55,973 bases of DNA from Brevibacillus centrosporus (lineage in GTDB: Bacteria > Bacillota > Bacilli > Brevibacillales > Brevibacillaceae): assembly GCF_003710815.1 (NCBI RefSeq), contig NZ_RHHP01000043.1, forward strand, positions 1 to 55,973. Direction: 5' to 3'. Shown here piece by piece: positions 1 to 7,945 of the stretch. The notes below the pieces were generated by a model. That model had not been told where the DNA came from. It searched no databases and saw only the letters and a program-made list of their open reading frames with translations. The position numbers and the translations under genes were made by a program. Numbering within the stretch: the first letter of the stretch is position 1; every line of letters starts with the position of its first letter.

Positions 1-35
1 CGTTGATTCTGCTTTTTCGATCGCTTATACTTCAT
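1..35 (-). CDS. 5' end of an unidentified gene, cut by the window edge
   Basis: An ATG at 35-33 follows a strong ribosome binding site (AGGAGGT, about 43-49 on the opposite strand) with normal spacing. Eleven codons, rich in Lys and Arg, are visible before the window ends. It lies just downstream of the rep gene on the same strand and is probably the next gene of that operon. The product cannot be identified. Confidence 0.5.
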   Translation of the reverse strand, partial: MKYKRSKKQNQ

Positions 36-110
36 TGTGGAGTACCTCCTGTACGGGTAATTGTTCTTTGGACGGAACGTTTCCCAGTTTACAGAAGGTG
101 CTTTTTTTAT

Positions 111-983
111 TCAAACCCCAAATTCATTCATTACAGGAATGGCTCGTTTTACCTTTCCACATATCAATGCACATGGAACAAGTACATTCTCTTCCCATTG
201 TTCGTATGCAATTTCATCGAAATCGACCGTTTCTTGATCGGCAAGCAATTGCATAATCGTTCTTTTATGATGTGGAGTAAACTCATCCATTGTCATCAAT
301 CCATTCTGTACCGCAAGGGCAATTGCCCGTTTCTCCGGCTTCAATGGAGTGAGGTCATTCAGAACTTGACAGAAGTACAAGTTGTTAAACTGAGGGGGAT
401 ACTGAATGAGGGACTCCATCGGAATCTTTTCAGCAGGTCGATAAACAATTTCCACTCTGGTTAGTTCCCCCACTGTTTTCTTGCCTTTCCGTTCCTCCTG
501 CTCTTTCCTCTTGTCATACACCCTACAGTAGCCTGCCTGTTGACGTTGACTCTTTCTACCAAAGTATCTTGTTCCTTCATACAGATTCATCCGCCGCCCG
601 GTCTTTGATGAAGTAAACACGTTAGTTATCGGACTAGGAATGTCAAATGCGACATCACAGCGAACAAACCATATCGAACTAGCGTTTTGATAAAGCGTAT
701 CTAAAAGGTGCTTGAACTCAGGCAGATAGTCTGGATGCGTTTCGATACGCAAAGAGTGCTTGTGTGCTTTCGGCTCATGGTATGGCTGATAGGAGATATG
801 TAAGTAGGCTTCATGAGACAATTCGATATGAAGATGATACTTAAATCCCCAATCTGCTTTCCCGATAGACTCGGTGATACCATAGTAGTCTCAGATGTTT
901 CGCTTAAATGGATTAAAGAATTTCCAATGCACATCCTTGTATTCAATGACAATCTTATCAATCGACAGCTTGATGTTGGTCAT
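111..983 (-). pseudogene. Replication initiator (Rep_trans-like) with an in-frame TGA
   Basis: The reading frame starts at an ATG at 983 behind GGAGGGG and codes for about 290 residues, but is interrupted by one in-frame TGA at 893-891 (codon 31). The open part downstream shows marks of rolling-circle replication initiators: RCDVAFD, then YFGRKS, then RVYDKRKE and a TRVEIVYRP strand, the order seen in Rep_trans proteins. Both sides of the TGA read as one protein, so this is one mutated gene or a gene read through UGA, not two genes. A TTG at 821 could start a shorter product. A plasmid or phage origin is inferred from the family. Confidence 0.65.
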
Positions 984-1039
984 GTTCTTACCCCTCCAAA
1001 AATTTTGATGAATTTCTGGCTAAATTAGAGGGGAGGTGG

Positions 1040-1279
1040 CTAGCCTTTCACATGTCCTTCCCAAATGCTATATGAAACTGGCACGTTACCAGATTGATTT
1101 TGACCCTTACACTGTTTAATAGTCGGGACACCATACTCATTAGTTGCGAGAGTCCATTTTGCTTCATGTTCCTTTGCATAGTAATGATCGTTTCATCCAT
1201 CTGGATAGTTGCAATGAAGAGATTTTTGTCCTCTCATCCGCCCTATCGAAATAGTCAGGCTAAAAGTTGCGTTTTTCAT
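1040..1279 (-). pseudogene. Possible small gene with an in-frame TGA, unidentified
   Basis: On the minus strand a frame open from an ATG at 1279 (or 1237) reaches a TAG at 1042-1040 but holds one TGA at 1195-1193. The part after the TGA has ordinary protein-like composition (NDHYYAKEHEAKW, then YGVPTIKQCKGQ and VPVSYSIWEGH). No convincing ribosome binding site is present and the family is not recognised. Apart from this frame, the stretch 984-1540 shows no supported gene. Confidence 0.3.
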
Positions 1280-1540
1280 GGATTTTTGAGAAAAACGGGA
1301 GAAAGGGAGGATAAGCAAATTACGTGGATTAATGATGGTAACTGGGGATTTTTAAGGAAATGCAATAATATCGGAAAGTAGAATTAGGGTATATTTTTAG
1401 AGCATTATGTCCGTACACTCCATTTCATAAAAACTTTGTACGGGTATTACAAGGGTTATGTTGCCTATTTGGTGATAAAGCGGTTTATTCCGCACTGGGT
1501 AGGGTCTATATTAATCGCCGCCCAATTGGGCTTAATAAGC

Positions 1541-1580
1541 AAAAAGAAATCCCAGATGAGTAGTCGATTACTCGTCTGGG
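1541..1580 (-). terminator. Terminator of Rhs-tip/immunity cassette 1
   Basis: A 10-bp stem (CCCAGACGAG with CTCATCTGGG, one wobble pair) followed by TTTCTTTTTG on the minus strand. It closes the toxin-immunity pair and is nearly the same as the hairpin at 7639-7676. Confidence 0.8.
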
Positions 1581-1595
1581 TTTCCGTTGGTAACG

Positions 1596-1949
1596 CTATT
1601 CCATTAAAAGAATACATTTCCATTTAGTCATGTGGACGTTGTAGTAGTTAAAGAAATCAAGTAAATCTTGACAAAGTAATTTCAATTCGTCAATTTCTTT
1701 ATCCTTTTTTTTGTATTTAATCTCTGCCTCAAAAGATTTCTCAACGAATGAAAAGTCCTGCAACGTAAAAGGTCTGATATCCTTTTCATTCTTCGGGAAT
1801 GCCCACGTGTCGATTATAGTAGGGAGATTTTCCCTATCATATTCATCTAACTCGTTATCCAACTCTACGCTGATTTTAACTACTGTTCCCGTTTTTGCAA
1901 CAAATTCTGGAGAACTATAGATTTTTTCAATATCATCCCATTTGCTCAA
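1596..1949 (-). CDS. Candidate immunity protein of cassette 1
   Basis: A 117-residue acidic protein without signal peptide or membrane segment. It starts at a TTG (1949) eight bases behind an AAAGGGGGG ribosome binding site, 13 bases after the stop of the Rhs toxin tip, and is followed by a terminator. No family is recognised from sequence. Position directly after a toxin tip, small size and acidity are the usual marks of an immunity protein, so the role is inferred from context. It would neutralise the nuclease-like toxin in the cytoplasm. Confidence 0.6.
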   Translation of the reverse strand: MSKWDDIEKIYSSPEFVAKTGTVVKISVELDNELDEYDRENLPTIIDTWAFPKNEKDIRPFTLQDFSFVEKSFEAEIKYKKKDKEIDELKLLCQDLLDFFNYYNVHMTKWKCILLME

Positions 1950-1962
1950 AGTAACCCCCCCT

Positions 1963-2649
1963 TTAATATCCTGGCGATAAACGCTTACCCAAAGGTGTCA
2001 TCTTAGCAAGTCCTTTAGCAATTACGACTGCTGCACCAACAGTCGTTAATGCCTTTCTCGTACCATTATCGTTTTGGACATACATAGAATACCGCGCTTC
2101 CCCTTTGTTCGGGAATGTGATTTCCATTTTTATCTGGTCGAAAACAGTTATACCTGAGATTGTATTTAACTTCTTCCCTTCTATCAATCCTCCAATTTTT
2201 TTATATAATTCGAGTTGCGGCTTAGGGTCTTGTCCATTCAAGGGCTTAACTTCCCAAACTTGATTTCCTAAGACAATATCGGCTTCATATTTCTTTTTCA
2301 GTAAACCGAAAAACTCAGTCTCGCCCGTTTCTAAACTCTTCTCTAACTCAGGCTGTTTTCCAGTATTTTCATATAACTTTTTCGCTACATTAATTTGTGC
2401 TATCTCATGGAATGGAGTATAGAGAGACGTATGTTTTCCATTACCTAGAGCAGTATTACCACCGAATACCATCATTGATGCTTCCCAGTCGGCTACTGCA
2501 CCTGAGTTATATGTTCCTGAAATTAAATTTAATGACCAAACAGGCATATGACCACTAGGATCATGGTATTTTAGAGGATTATTATGAGTATACGTATACC
2601 GATTCAAACTCAGCGGATTATCCACTTGCCCTTTATACGTATCCTCCAT
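1963..2649 (-). CDS. Truncated Rhs C-terminal tip with PD-(D/E)XK-like nuclease toxin
   Basis: 228 residues. The N-terminus is the end of an Rhs core (EDTYKGQVDNPLSLNRYTYT, then NNPLKYHDPSGH); the rest is a variable toxin region. Residues about 125-150 read KKYEADIVLGNQVWEVKPL with a following PQLELYKK. This matches the D-x(n)-ExK core plus downstream Q..xY seen in restriction-endonuclease-fold toxins, so a DNase role is inferred. The Rhs shell and export parts are missing: homology starts at about 2676, next to the IS110 end, and the frame stays open upstream of the ATG. As it stands the toxin could not be delivered and may be an orphan tip. Confidence 0.65.
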   Translation of the reverse strand: MEDTYKGQVDNPLSLNRYTYTHNNPLKYHDPSGHMPVWSLNLISGTYNSGAVADWEASMMVFGGNTALGNGKHTSLYTPFHEIAQINVAKKLYENTGKQPELEKSLETGETEFFGLLKKKYEADIVLGNQVWEVKPLNGQDPKPQLELYKKIGGLIEGKKLNTISGITVFDQIKMEITFPNKGEARYSMYVQNDNGTRKALTTVGAAVVIAKGLAKMTPLGKRLSPGY

Positions 2650-2689
2650 GATAAAGCGCTCTATGGATAAAGGATAGGTGGCAACATTT

Positions 2690-4075
2690 CTGCTACCACC
2701 CCGCTCACTACGCCGCCTGTTTTGTAAGCTCAGGCATTTTATATTCCGTCTTGTACTTCATCATGCTGTATATGACGTTGACCAGTTTACGCATCACGCA
2801 AATAATCGCTTGCCACTTGGTTTTCCCTTCTGCTAGTTTTCTCTCGTAGTATGCGTGGTAGACAGGATGATTTGGTTTCTTCGCCCTTGATACACCCAGT
2901 TGACGAATTGCAAGGTTATAGAAGATATCGTACAAGCTACGGTTGCCTAACTTGCTCTTTTTACTCTTCTGCTTGTTCCCTGAACTATGCTGAACAGGGG
3001 CAATCCCAGCGAAATTTGCTAACTTGTCAGCACTGGAAAAACGTGAAATATCGCCAATCTCCGCAATTAATTCCGCGGCCGTGACCGTACTAATTCCGTG
3101 CATCGTCTCTAGTTTGTAATTCAGTAATGCAAGATGCTTCGCCAACTCTGTATCAATTTGCTCTAGCTGATGTTCCCTGATAATCAAGTCCCGAACCACA
3201 TTTTTTACAAGAAAATCATTGACCCCTTGATAGTCCTTCGATGTATCTCCGTCTTGTTGTACGATAGATAGAATTTCTTCTGCCTTCTTGGTAGTCATGT
3301 AGCGATTGCTCTTCTTGTATGGAAGTTAGCCAATTCGTCCACACCCACCCCGCTCAAACAACTGGGAGAAGGATATTTCATCCAGAAAGCTAATGCCGTT
3401 TTCCCATCTACTTGTGAGAAGAATTTCTTTTAACTCGGATAGTGATAGCCTAGCAACTGATGAAGCTGTAACTTGATTCCTGTTACAACACTCACAATGT
3501 TCGCTCTTCTTGTGACAAGCTGTGAAATGGCATAGTAGAGGTCATTGGGATTAGCGGTTGGAAGTGTATCCAAATCGGAAACAAGGATTCGTGCCACACA
3601 CTCTGCATCCCACGCATCTGTTTTCTTGTTATTTGGACTGCTTCTCCGCATGGATACCGTGAGTGCAGGATTTACAGATTTTACTTCATACTTGTTTTCG
3701 ATAAGGAATATAGCTAGTCCTCTTCCGTAGCCGCCCACATCTTCCAGACCAAAAACAGGAGTCAAGTTTTCCTTCTTAGCTATCTTTTTTACCGATTTCA
3801 AGAACTCAGGGAAAGCTGATGGTTTGTTTCTGAACTGAATTTCTCCCTTCTTCTCCTGAAAACAATTGATAATCACTGCTGTATGATGATTCTTGTGCAA
3901 GTCTACACCTATGTAAAGGTATTTGAGTTTATGATGCATAAAGTGCCCCCTCTTCTGATTTACTTTTCAATTGCCTATGCAAAGAATGTCAGCACCCTCC
4001 GAACAAGCGTTAATCATGTCGATGAACACGCACGGATACGTCAGCTCGTACATTCTCTGTTAGACAACTGAAAAG
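2690..4075 (-). mobile_element. IS110-family element, inactive
   Basis: It consists of the IS110 transposase remnant plus the non-coding stretch upstream (3940 to about 4075), the side where IS110 elements carry their bridge RNA. Its 3' end abuts the Rhs tip at about 2676-2700. Exact ends cannot be set because IS110 elements lack clear terminal inverted repeats. Confidence 0.55.
2708..3939 (-). pseudogene. IS110-family transposase, broken by stop and frameshift
   Basis: The N-terminal part (3939-3430) holds the DEDD RuvC-like domain: YIGVDLHKNHH, FGLEDVGGYGR and KTDAWDAECVARIL. The C-terminal part (3298-2708) is the transposase_20 domain with NFAGIAPVQHSSG and a Lys-rich segment. Between them, the frame meets a TAA right after YHYPS (about 3432), continues in frame for some 40 codons, then needs a one-base shift near 3305-3320 to reach MTTKKAEEIL. 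Two separate lesions mark it as dead unless it is supplied in trans. Confidence 0.85.
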
Positions 4076-4078
4076 GTT

Positions 4079-4858
4079 CTAAATAATTGGTTGATGAATA
4101 CCTTGTGATTCAATGTGACTGTATGTATACTGCCCTTTGTAGAATCCCTCACGGTCTAGGATTCGCTTTACTTGCACTTTCGTAAATGATTTTTCTTGAG
4201 CGGTTCTGTAGCCCTCCACGTCTAGCTGTAGAGCCATTTGGGTGAGTGACCAAGTGGGATTCGTTTCACGTAAGGAAAACAATCTCCGCACCGTCTCCGC
4301 TTGTCTCTCATCTATCTGAATGGATTTTTGTCCTTTCGTTGCCGTATATCCGAAAGCAACTCCTCCCCCTGCATATCCTCCTTGTTGAGCTTTCTTTTTT
4401 CTTCCCCTCCCTAGTTTAAGCGCTATCTCCAAACGTTGGTATTGATCGAGTAATTCCATCATGCCATTGATCAGAAAATCATTAGGGTCATGGGCATAAA
4501 TACTATAATTGGGCTGTTCAATTGCTTTTACGTCTACACTGTGCCGTTTTAATTCTCTTTGAATGAGGACTTTCACCATGTCGGCTCTCCACAATCGGGA
4601 AGTGTTGAGAACGATAATATGGCTTACGCTGTGCCAATGAAGATTAGCGAGTAATTCCTGTAATCCCTCACGCTCAATCGTTAATCCATTCTCGTCCACC
4701 TTTGCCCCGCTGATTCCTTCATCCTTGGAGATCCCTAGCATTTCTAGGTTATTCTCCTTACAAAAGCGCTCGATCTCCTCCACTTGGTACGATAAACTGT
4801 ACCCATCCTTTACCTGTCCTTTGGTGGATACTCTGACATAACCGACTACTTTTTCCAT
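4079..4858 (-). CDS. Serine recombinase (resolvase plus recombinase domain, no zinc ribbon)
   Basis: 259 residues from the ATG at 4858, preceded by TAGGTG. An in-frame start at 4951 exists but only adds non-conserved sequence. The resolvase domain begins GYVRVSTKGQ with the nucleophilic Ser, followed by GISG and LNTSRLWR. From about residue 140 comes a recombinase-type helical DNA-binding region (LGRGRKKKAQQGG, then RRLFSLRE). Large serine integrases continue with a zinc ribbon and coiled coil, absent here, so the protein is either a compact family member or truncated by the IS110 next to it. It is divergent from the small HTH gene at 5019. Confidence 0.8.
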   Translation of the reverse strand: MEKVVGYVRVSTKGQVKDGYSLSYQVEEIERFCKENNLEMLGISKDEGISGAKVDENGLTIEREGLQELLANLHWHSVSHIIVLNTSRLWRADMVKVLIQRELKRHSVDVKAIEQPNYSIYAHDPNDFLINGMMELLDQYQRLEIALKLGRGRKKKAQQGGYAGGGVAFGYTATKGQKSIQIDERQAETVRRLFSLRETNPTWSLTQMALQLDVEGYRTAQEKSFTKVQVKRILDREGFYKGQYTYSHIESQGIHQPII

Positions 4859-5018
4859 ACGTTTCACACCTACCGTTACAGGAATTAAAATTGATGTAAC
4901 GCATATACGATACAATAACATTTTATATCGCCATTCCGATACAATCAACAACTTTTATGTATCGATAGAAATGTGATAAGCTTAATGGAAATAGTCATTT
5001 TTCTAAGGAGTATTTGAA

Positions 5019-5219
5019 ATGTCAGTTAAAGTACGTCTAAATGAAATCTTAACTAGTCGGGGTATGTCCCAACGTGAGTTAGCTCGTTTGACTGGACTTC
5101 GCCCCAATACTATTAGTCATCTCTGTTCCAATACGGCAAATAGTATTTATTTTGAAACATTAGAACTCATATGTAAGACTTTAAACATTTCTATTGAGCA
5201 GCTTATTGAAATTGATTAG
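5019..5219 (+). CDS. Small Cro/CI-type HTH regulator
   Basis: 66 residues, nearly all one XRE helix-turn-helix domain (SQRELARLTGLRPNTISHL). The start ATG follows TAAGGAG with eight-base spacing. It is divergent from the serine recombinase across 160 bp, the usual layout for a regulator controlling both genes. The target is not shown by the sequence. It is the only plus-strand gene in the accessory region. Confidence 0.85.
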   Translation: MSVKVRLNEILTSRGMSQRELARLTGLRPNTISHLCSNTANSIYFETLELICKTLNISIEQLIEID

Positions 5220-5471
5220 CTGCTTATCGTAAATTTCTACAACTTCACCGTGGAACTCGATGTGCAAGGCGCTTATCTTCGGTGCTAGATTCGGCTTTAG
5301 ATGTAATTTGCCCCCCACCCTTCTAATCGTCAATGCATCCTTTTTCCATAGGTTGTACCAATTTGTCCTTATTCCTCCTACTTTTCACGCTTTGGCACCT
5401 TGAATCAAATACAATATTCTGTAATTATTATCGCTATCGTAAACGTAACAGATTCAATTGGGTGGATGTCT

Positions 5472-6386
5472 TCATCCCTGAACTGAATCAATAATCTCTA
5501 ACCTTTTTAACGCTTCCTTTTTCGGGATGGTTATTTGCTTTGCCATACTCTTACGATTAGCAAGAGTGGAAGGTGTATAAATTGCCCTTATTCCATTTTC
5601 TTGGAACAAATTTTTAAACATAGTGTAGCCTAGATAAGTCTCAATCATGGATATATCCTCCTTATTATCCAAAAGCCATGCATAATCAATGGACTCCACA
5701 TTTTCTGTGTACGGTAGTCCCTCAAGTGTCATTTTGATTATGTAGGTAAAAAAGGACTCCGTGACAAGATTAATCGCTCTCTTCTCTTTGGAATACTTTT
5801 TCAAGTCATTGTCACTTGGTCTGATTTCCAATCGCAATATCCCCTTAGACTGTTCAATGACTTCCTTCGGTTCCTTTATGCGTTTACATTGCTTGTACTT
5901 GTCGTATAGCATGACTCTACTACTTTTGTTAAAAAACTCTACGGTTTCATCATGATTATAGTTTCTCGTGTCTTTATATGGCATTTTCCCTTTGCTTAAC
6001 TGACGAATATACTCCCCTGTTCGATTCCCAACATGGAAATTGCAGCAAACATCTAAACGGGTAATTCTCCAATCTTCATGGGCAATATGGATACCGAATA
6101 ATAGCTGTAATCGTTCCTGTACTCGTTGAAAGAAGGTAGGAATATCTGATTGTTCAATGGATTTAACATTATTTCCATAAAGTAGTTTAGGAATAGAAAC
6201 TTGAATCGTTAGGGCTTTGCTCCCATCTTGATACTTGATATATGGAATAACCTCGTCTTGTATTTTATATGTGGTTATGACACCCGTTTTCTGATTGCGG
6301 TATGTAAAAGATGTTAAATTGTATTGTTGTAGCATTTCTGGTTGGATAAATACAGGACTCACTTTCATTTTCATGGAATCAAACAA
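5472..6386 (-). CDS. Phage/plasmid replication initiator, gene II/X-like
   Basis: 304 residues. It starts at a TTG (6386) behind AAAAGGAG, or at an ATG four codons later. Motifs in order: WRITRLDVCCNF, then VMLYDKYKQCK, then LRLEIRPSDND, the R.D / YDK / R.E pattern shared by Rep_trans and filamentous-phage gene II/X type initiators. The role would be nicking an origin to start rolling-circle replication of a small element. It lies downstream of the MrpR-like gene, and one copy of the repeated palindrome-like motif falls in its leader. The 250-bp stretch 5220-5471 after it has no gene. An origin could lie there or in the leader but is not identifiable by eye. Confidence 0.7.
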   Translation of the reverse strand: MFDSMKMKVSPVFIQPEMLQQYNLTSFTYRNQKTGVITTYKIQDEVIPYIKYQDGSKALTIQVSIPKLLYGNNVKSIEQSDIPTFFQRVQERLQLLFGIHIAHEDWRITRLDVCCNFHVGNRTGEYIRQLSKGKMPYKDTRNYNHDETVEFFNKSSRVMLYDKYKQCKRIKEPKEVIEQSKGILRLEIRPSDNDLKKYSKEKRAINLVTESFFTYIIKMTLEGLPYTENVESIDYAWLLDNKEDISMIETYLGYTMFKNLFQENGIRAIYTPSTLANRKSMAKQITIPKKEALKRLEIIDSVQG

Positions 6387-6403
6387 TAAAAATCTCTCCT
6401 TTT

Positions 6404-6420
6404 TACTATAAATTTTAATA
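6404..6420. promoter_or_regulatory. Operator-like motif in the rep leader (copy 3)
   Basis: TACTATAAATTTTAATA shares its first 12 bases with the two better palindromes at 7538 and 7577. It lies directly upstream of the Rep ribosome binding site, where a bound repressor would block rep expression. Confidence 0.5.
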
Positions 6421-6555
6421 TATTGAACGTGATTTAGCTTGTTATAACAAAATATAGCAACTCACACGATTCATCACCTCCTTCATACATTTACAATAAA
6501 TTTTTGATTTTATTCGGTGTTTCTTTCCCAGCGATTCATTACGCAGGGAAGAAGC

Positions 6556-7512
6556 TTAATTATATAACGTTGCAATCATTTCGGGATTCACGAAATCTTG
6601 CATTCCCCACCAAAGATACTCAAGCTTGTTGCCATTCATTACTTTGCTCACACCGAATTGTTCACATATCTCAAAATACTGCTTTTTTCCGAGTACACCA
6701 TCACGTTCTAACAGTTGTTTTCCCATCCAGATCATTCCACTACGCTGAATGTTTTTAACCTTGAGATGATCAAATCCAAAATAGTCTGCTAACGTAGACA
6801 ACCGACCATAGATGACATGAGGACTCACTTGTTCTACGTGAACATTTCTCGTCTTTGATGGCTTGATGACATACCCTGTTTCGATTAATTCACTTGTCGT
6901 TTTCAGGTTAGCGGCTTCGACTATACCGTTTCCTTTGAGGTACTCCTTCTGATACCATGCTCCCAAAACCAACTTGATACACTGTTCTGAAACGTGAATA
7001 TCCCTTCTATCCCCATTGTGATTGATCAATGTCAGTTGATGGGTGCTTTCATCAACATGTTCCCTTTTTAGGTTTCTAGCCTCACTTACTTCTCTCCCCT
7101 CTGCTCCTTCGAAAAGCAAAGAAAGGATGACAGCATCTTGGTAATTGTTACATTGAACAATCATCTCATCCACTTCGTGCTTGGTGAAAAATAAATGGTG
7201 TGCATTCCCAACCAAGCGAGTAAACCATTCTTTTCCTACAGACTCCAAGGGATTGTTATCCTTTTTTAGTCCCTCTTCAATTGACCAGTTTAGATAAGCC
7301 GAAATAGTACGTCCAGCCGTATTGATCGAATCACCTGTAGTGGCATGAAAGCTACGTAAGACTGTTTCAATATCTTCTAGCGTAAAATTATACAGTTCCT
7401 TTTGCTTTTCCATTTCAAATTGCATCGTTAGATTGAAGACTCTGGAGTAAGCTTTTTGAGTATTTTCCTTGTATCTATGAAGAAAGGTTGACTTTGTTTC
7501 AGGGTTATACAT
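6556..7512 (-). CDS. MrpR-like repressor (tyrosine-recombinase fold without catalytic residues)
   Basis: 318 residues from the ATG at 7512, chosen over GTG at 7521 because TAAGGTG then acts as ribosome binding site. The N-terminal half has the SAM-like core-binding layout (FLHRYKENTQKAYSRVFN, then TISAYLNWSIEEGLKKDN). The C-terminal half resembles the catalytic domain of tyrosine recombinases (LSLLFEGAEGREVSEARNLK, then NIQRSGMIWMGKQL), but the HxxR histidine and a convincing terminal nucleophile Tyr are missing. This is the state described for MrpR/YopR, the SPbeta prophage master repressor. A DNA-binding repressor role is inferred. Its promoter region carries two palindromic operator-like sites, suggesting autoregulation. 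A divergent integrase is the alternative. Confidence 0.65.
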   Translation of the reverse strand: MYNPETKSTFLHRYKENTQKAYSRVFNLTMQFEMEKQKELYNFTLEDIETVLRSFHATTGDSINTAGRTISAYLNWSIEEGLKKDNNPLESVGKEWFTRLVGNAHHLFFTKHEVDEMIVQCNNYQDAVILSLLFEGAEGREVSEARNLKREHVDESTHQLTLINHNGDRRDIHVSEQCIKLVLGAWYQKEYLKGNGIVEAANLKTTSELIETGYVIKPSKTRNVHVEQVSPHVIYGRLSTLADYFGFDHLKVKNIQRSGMIWMGKQLLERDGVLGKKQYFEICEQFGVSKVMNGNKLEYLWWGMQDFVNPEMIATLYN

Positions 7513-7537
7513 AGTTTGCACCTTACTCTCACGGTAT

Positions 7538-7554
7538 TACTATAAATTTCAGTA
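7538..7554. promoter_or_regulatory. Operator-like palindrome copy 1, upstream of the MrpR-like gene
   Basis: TACTATAAATTTCAGTA, an imperfect palindrome related to ACTRTAAATTTAYAGT. It lies between the promoter and the start codon of the MrpR-like gene. Confidence 0.6.
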
Positions 7555-7576
7555 TTAGGATCGCTTGAAGTGATAA

Positions 7577-7593
7577 TACTATAAATTTACAGT
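7577..7593. promoter_or_regulatory. Operator-like palindrome copy 2 within the MrpR-like promoter
   Basis: TACTATAAATTTACAGT, a near-perfect palindrome. On the minus strand it sits inside the 18-bp spacer of a promoter with TTGCAT as -35 and TATTAT as -10, so a bound protein would block RNA polymerase. Confidence 0.65.
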
Positions 7594-7638
7594 TTAATGC
7601 AAGGTTTATTTTTCAACTTTTTCCTCTGCATAATTTAC

Positions 7639-7676
7639 AAAAAGAAACCCCAGACGAGTTGATCTCGTCTGGGGTT
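7639..7676 (-). terminator. Terminator of Rhs-tip/immunity cassette 2
   Basis: CCCCAGACGAG pairs with CTCGTCTGGGG, followed by TTTCTTTTTG on the minus strand. Stem and tail match the terminator of cassette 1 at 1541-1580. Confidence 0.85.
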
Positions 7677-7688
7677 CGATGTAAATGA

Positions 7689-7943
7689 TTAGAAGATAGT
7701 GGTAACCTCAACATCAACCCAAATATCTCTAAGCAGCTTTGACTTTATTCTAGCATTCTTCAATAAATCCATGACGTTATTGAAAATTTGAAGAGTCTCA
7801 TAGTCATAAAACTTCATGATGTTCCATCCTTTATCGGTCTGGGTTATTGAATATTTTTCGCCTTGATAAACGAACTCTATCTCATGCCCTAAACCTAAAT
7901 CTTCTTCAAGTTGTTCAAAAGAGTATCTCAAATTTTCTTCCAT
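7689..7943 (-). CDS. Candidate immunity protein of cassette 2
   Basis: 84 residues from the ATG at 7943. Its ribosome binding site GGAGG overlaps the TAA stop of the upstream toxin, so the two genes are translationally coupled. No signal peptide or membrane segment. The family is not recognised. It has a strand-rich N-terminus (IEFVYQGEKYSITQTDKGW) and a helical C-terminus. Coupling to a toxin tip and the terminator directly after it support an immunity role, which is inferred. Confidence 0.6.
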   Translation of the reverse strand: MEENLRYSFEQLEEDLGLGHEIEFVYQGEKYSITQTDKGWNIMKFYDYETLQIFNNVMDLLKNARIKSKLLRDIWVDVEVTTIF

Positions 7944-7945
7944 TC

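Noticed and set aside
1094..1381. 95-residue plus-strand frame
   Set aside because: No ribosome binding site. It lies opposite the more protein-like minus-strand frame ending at 1040, and its composition is not convincing.
6440..6500. Short leader frame with GGAGGTGATGAATC upstream of the second rep gene
   Set aside because: It codes for only seven to ten residues. The strong ribosome binding site is notable but no attenuation structure could be seen.
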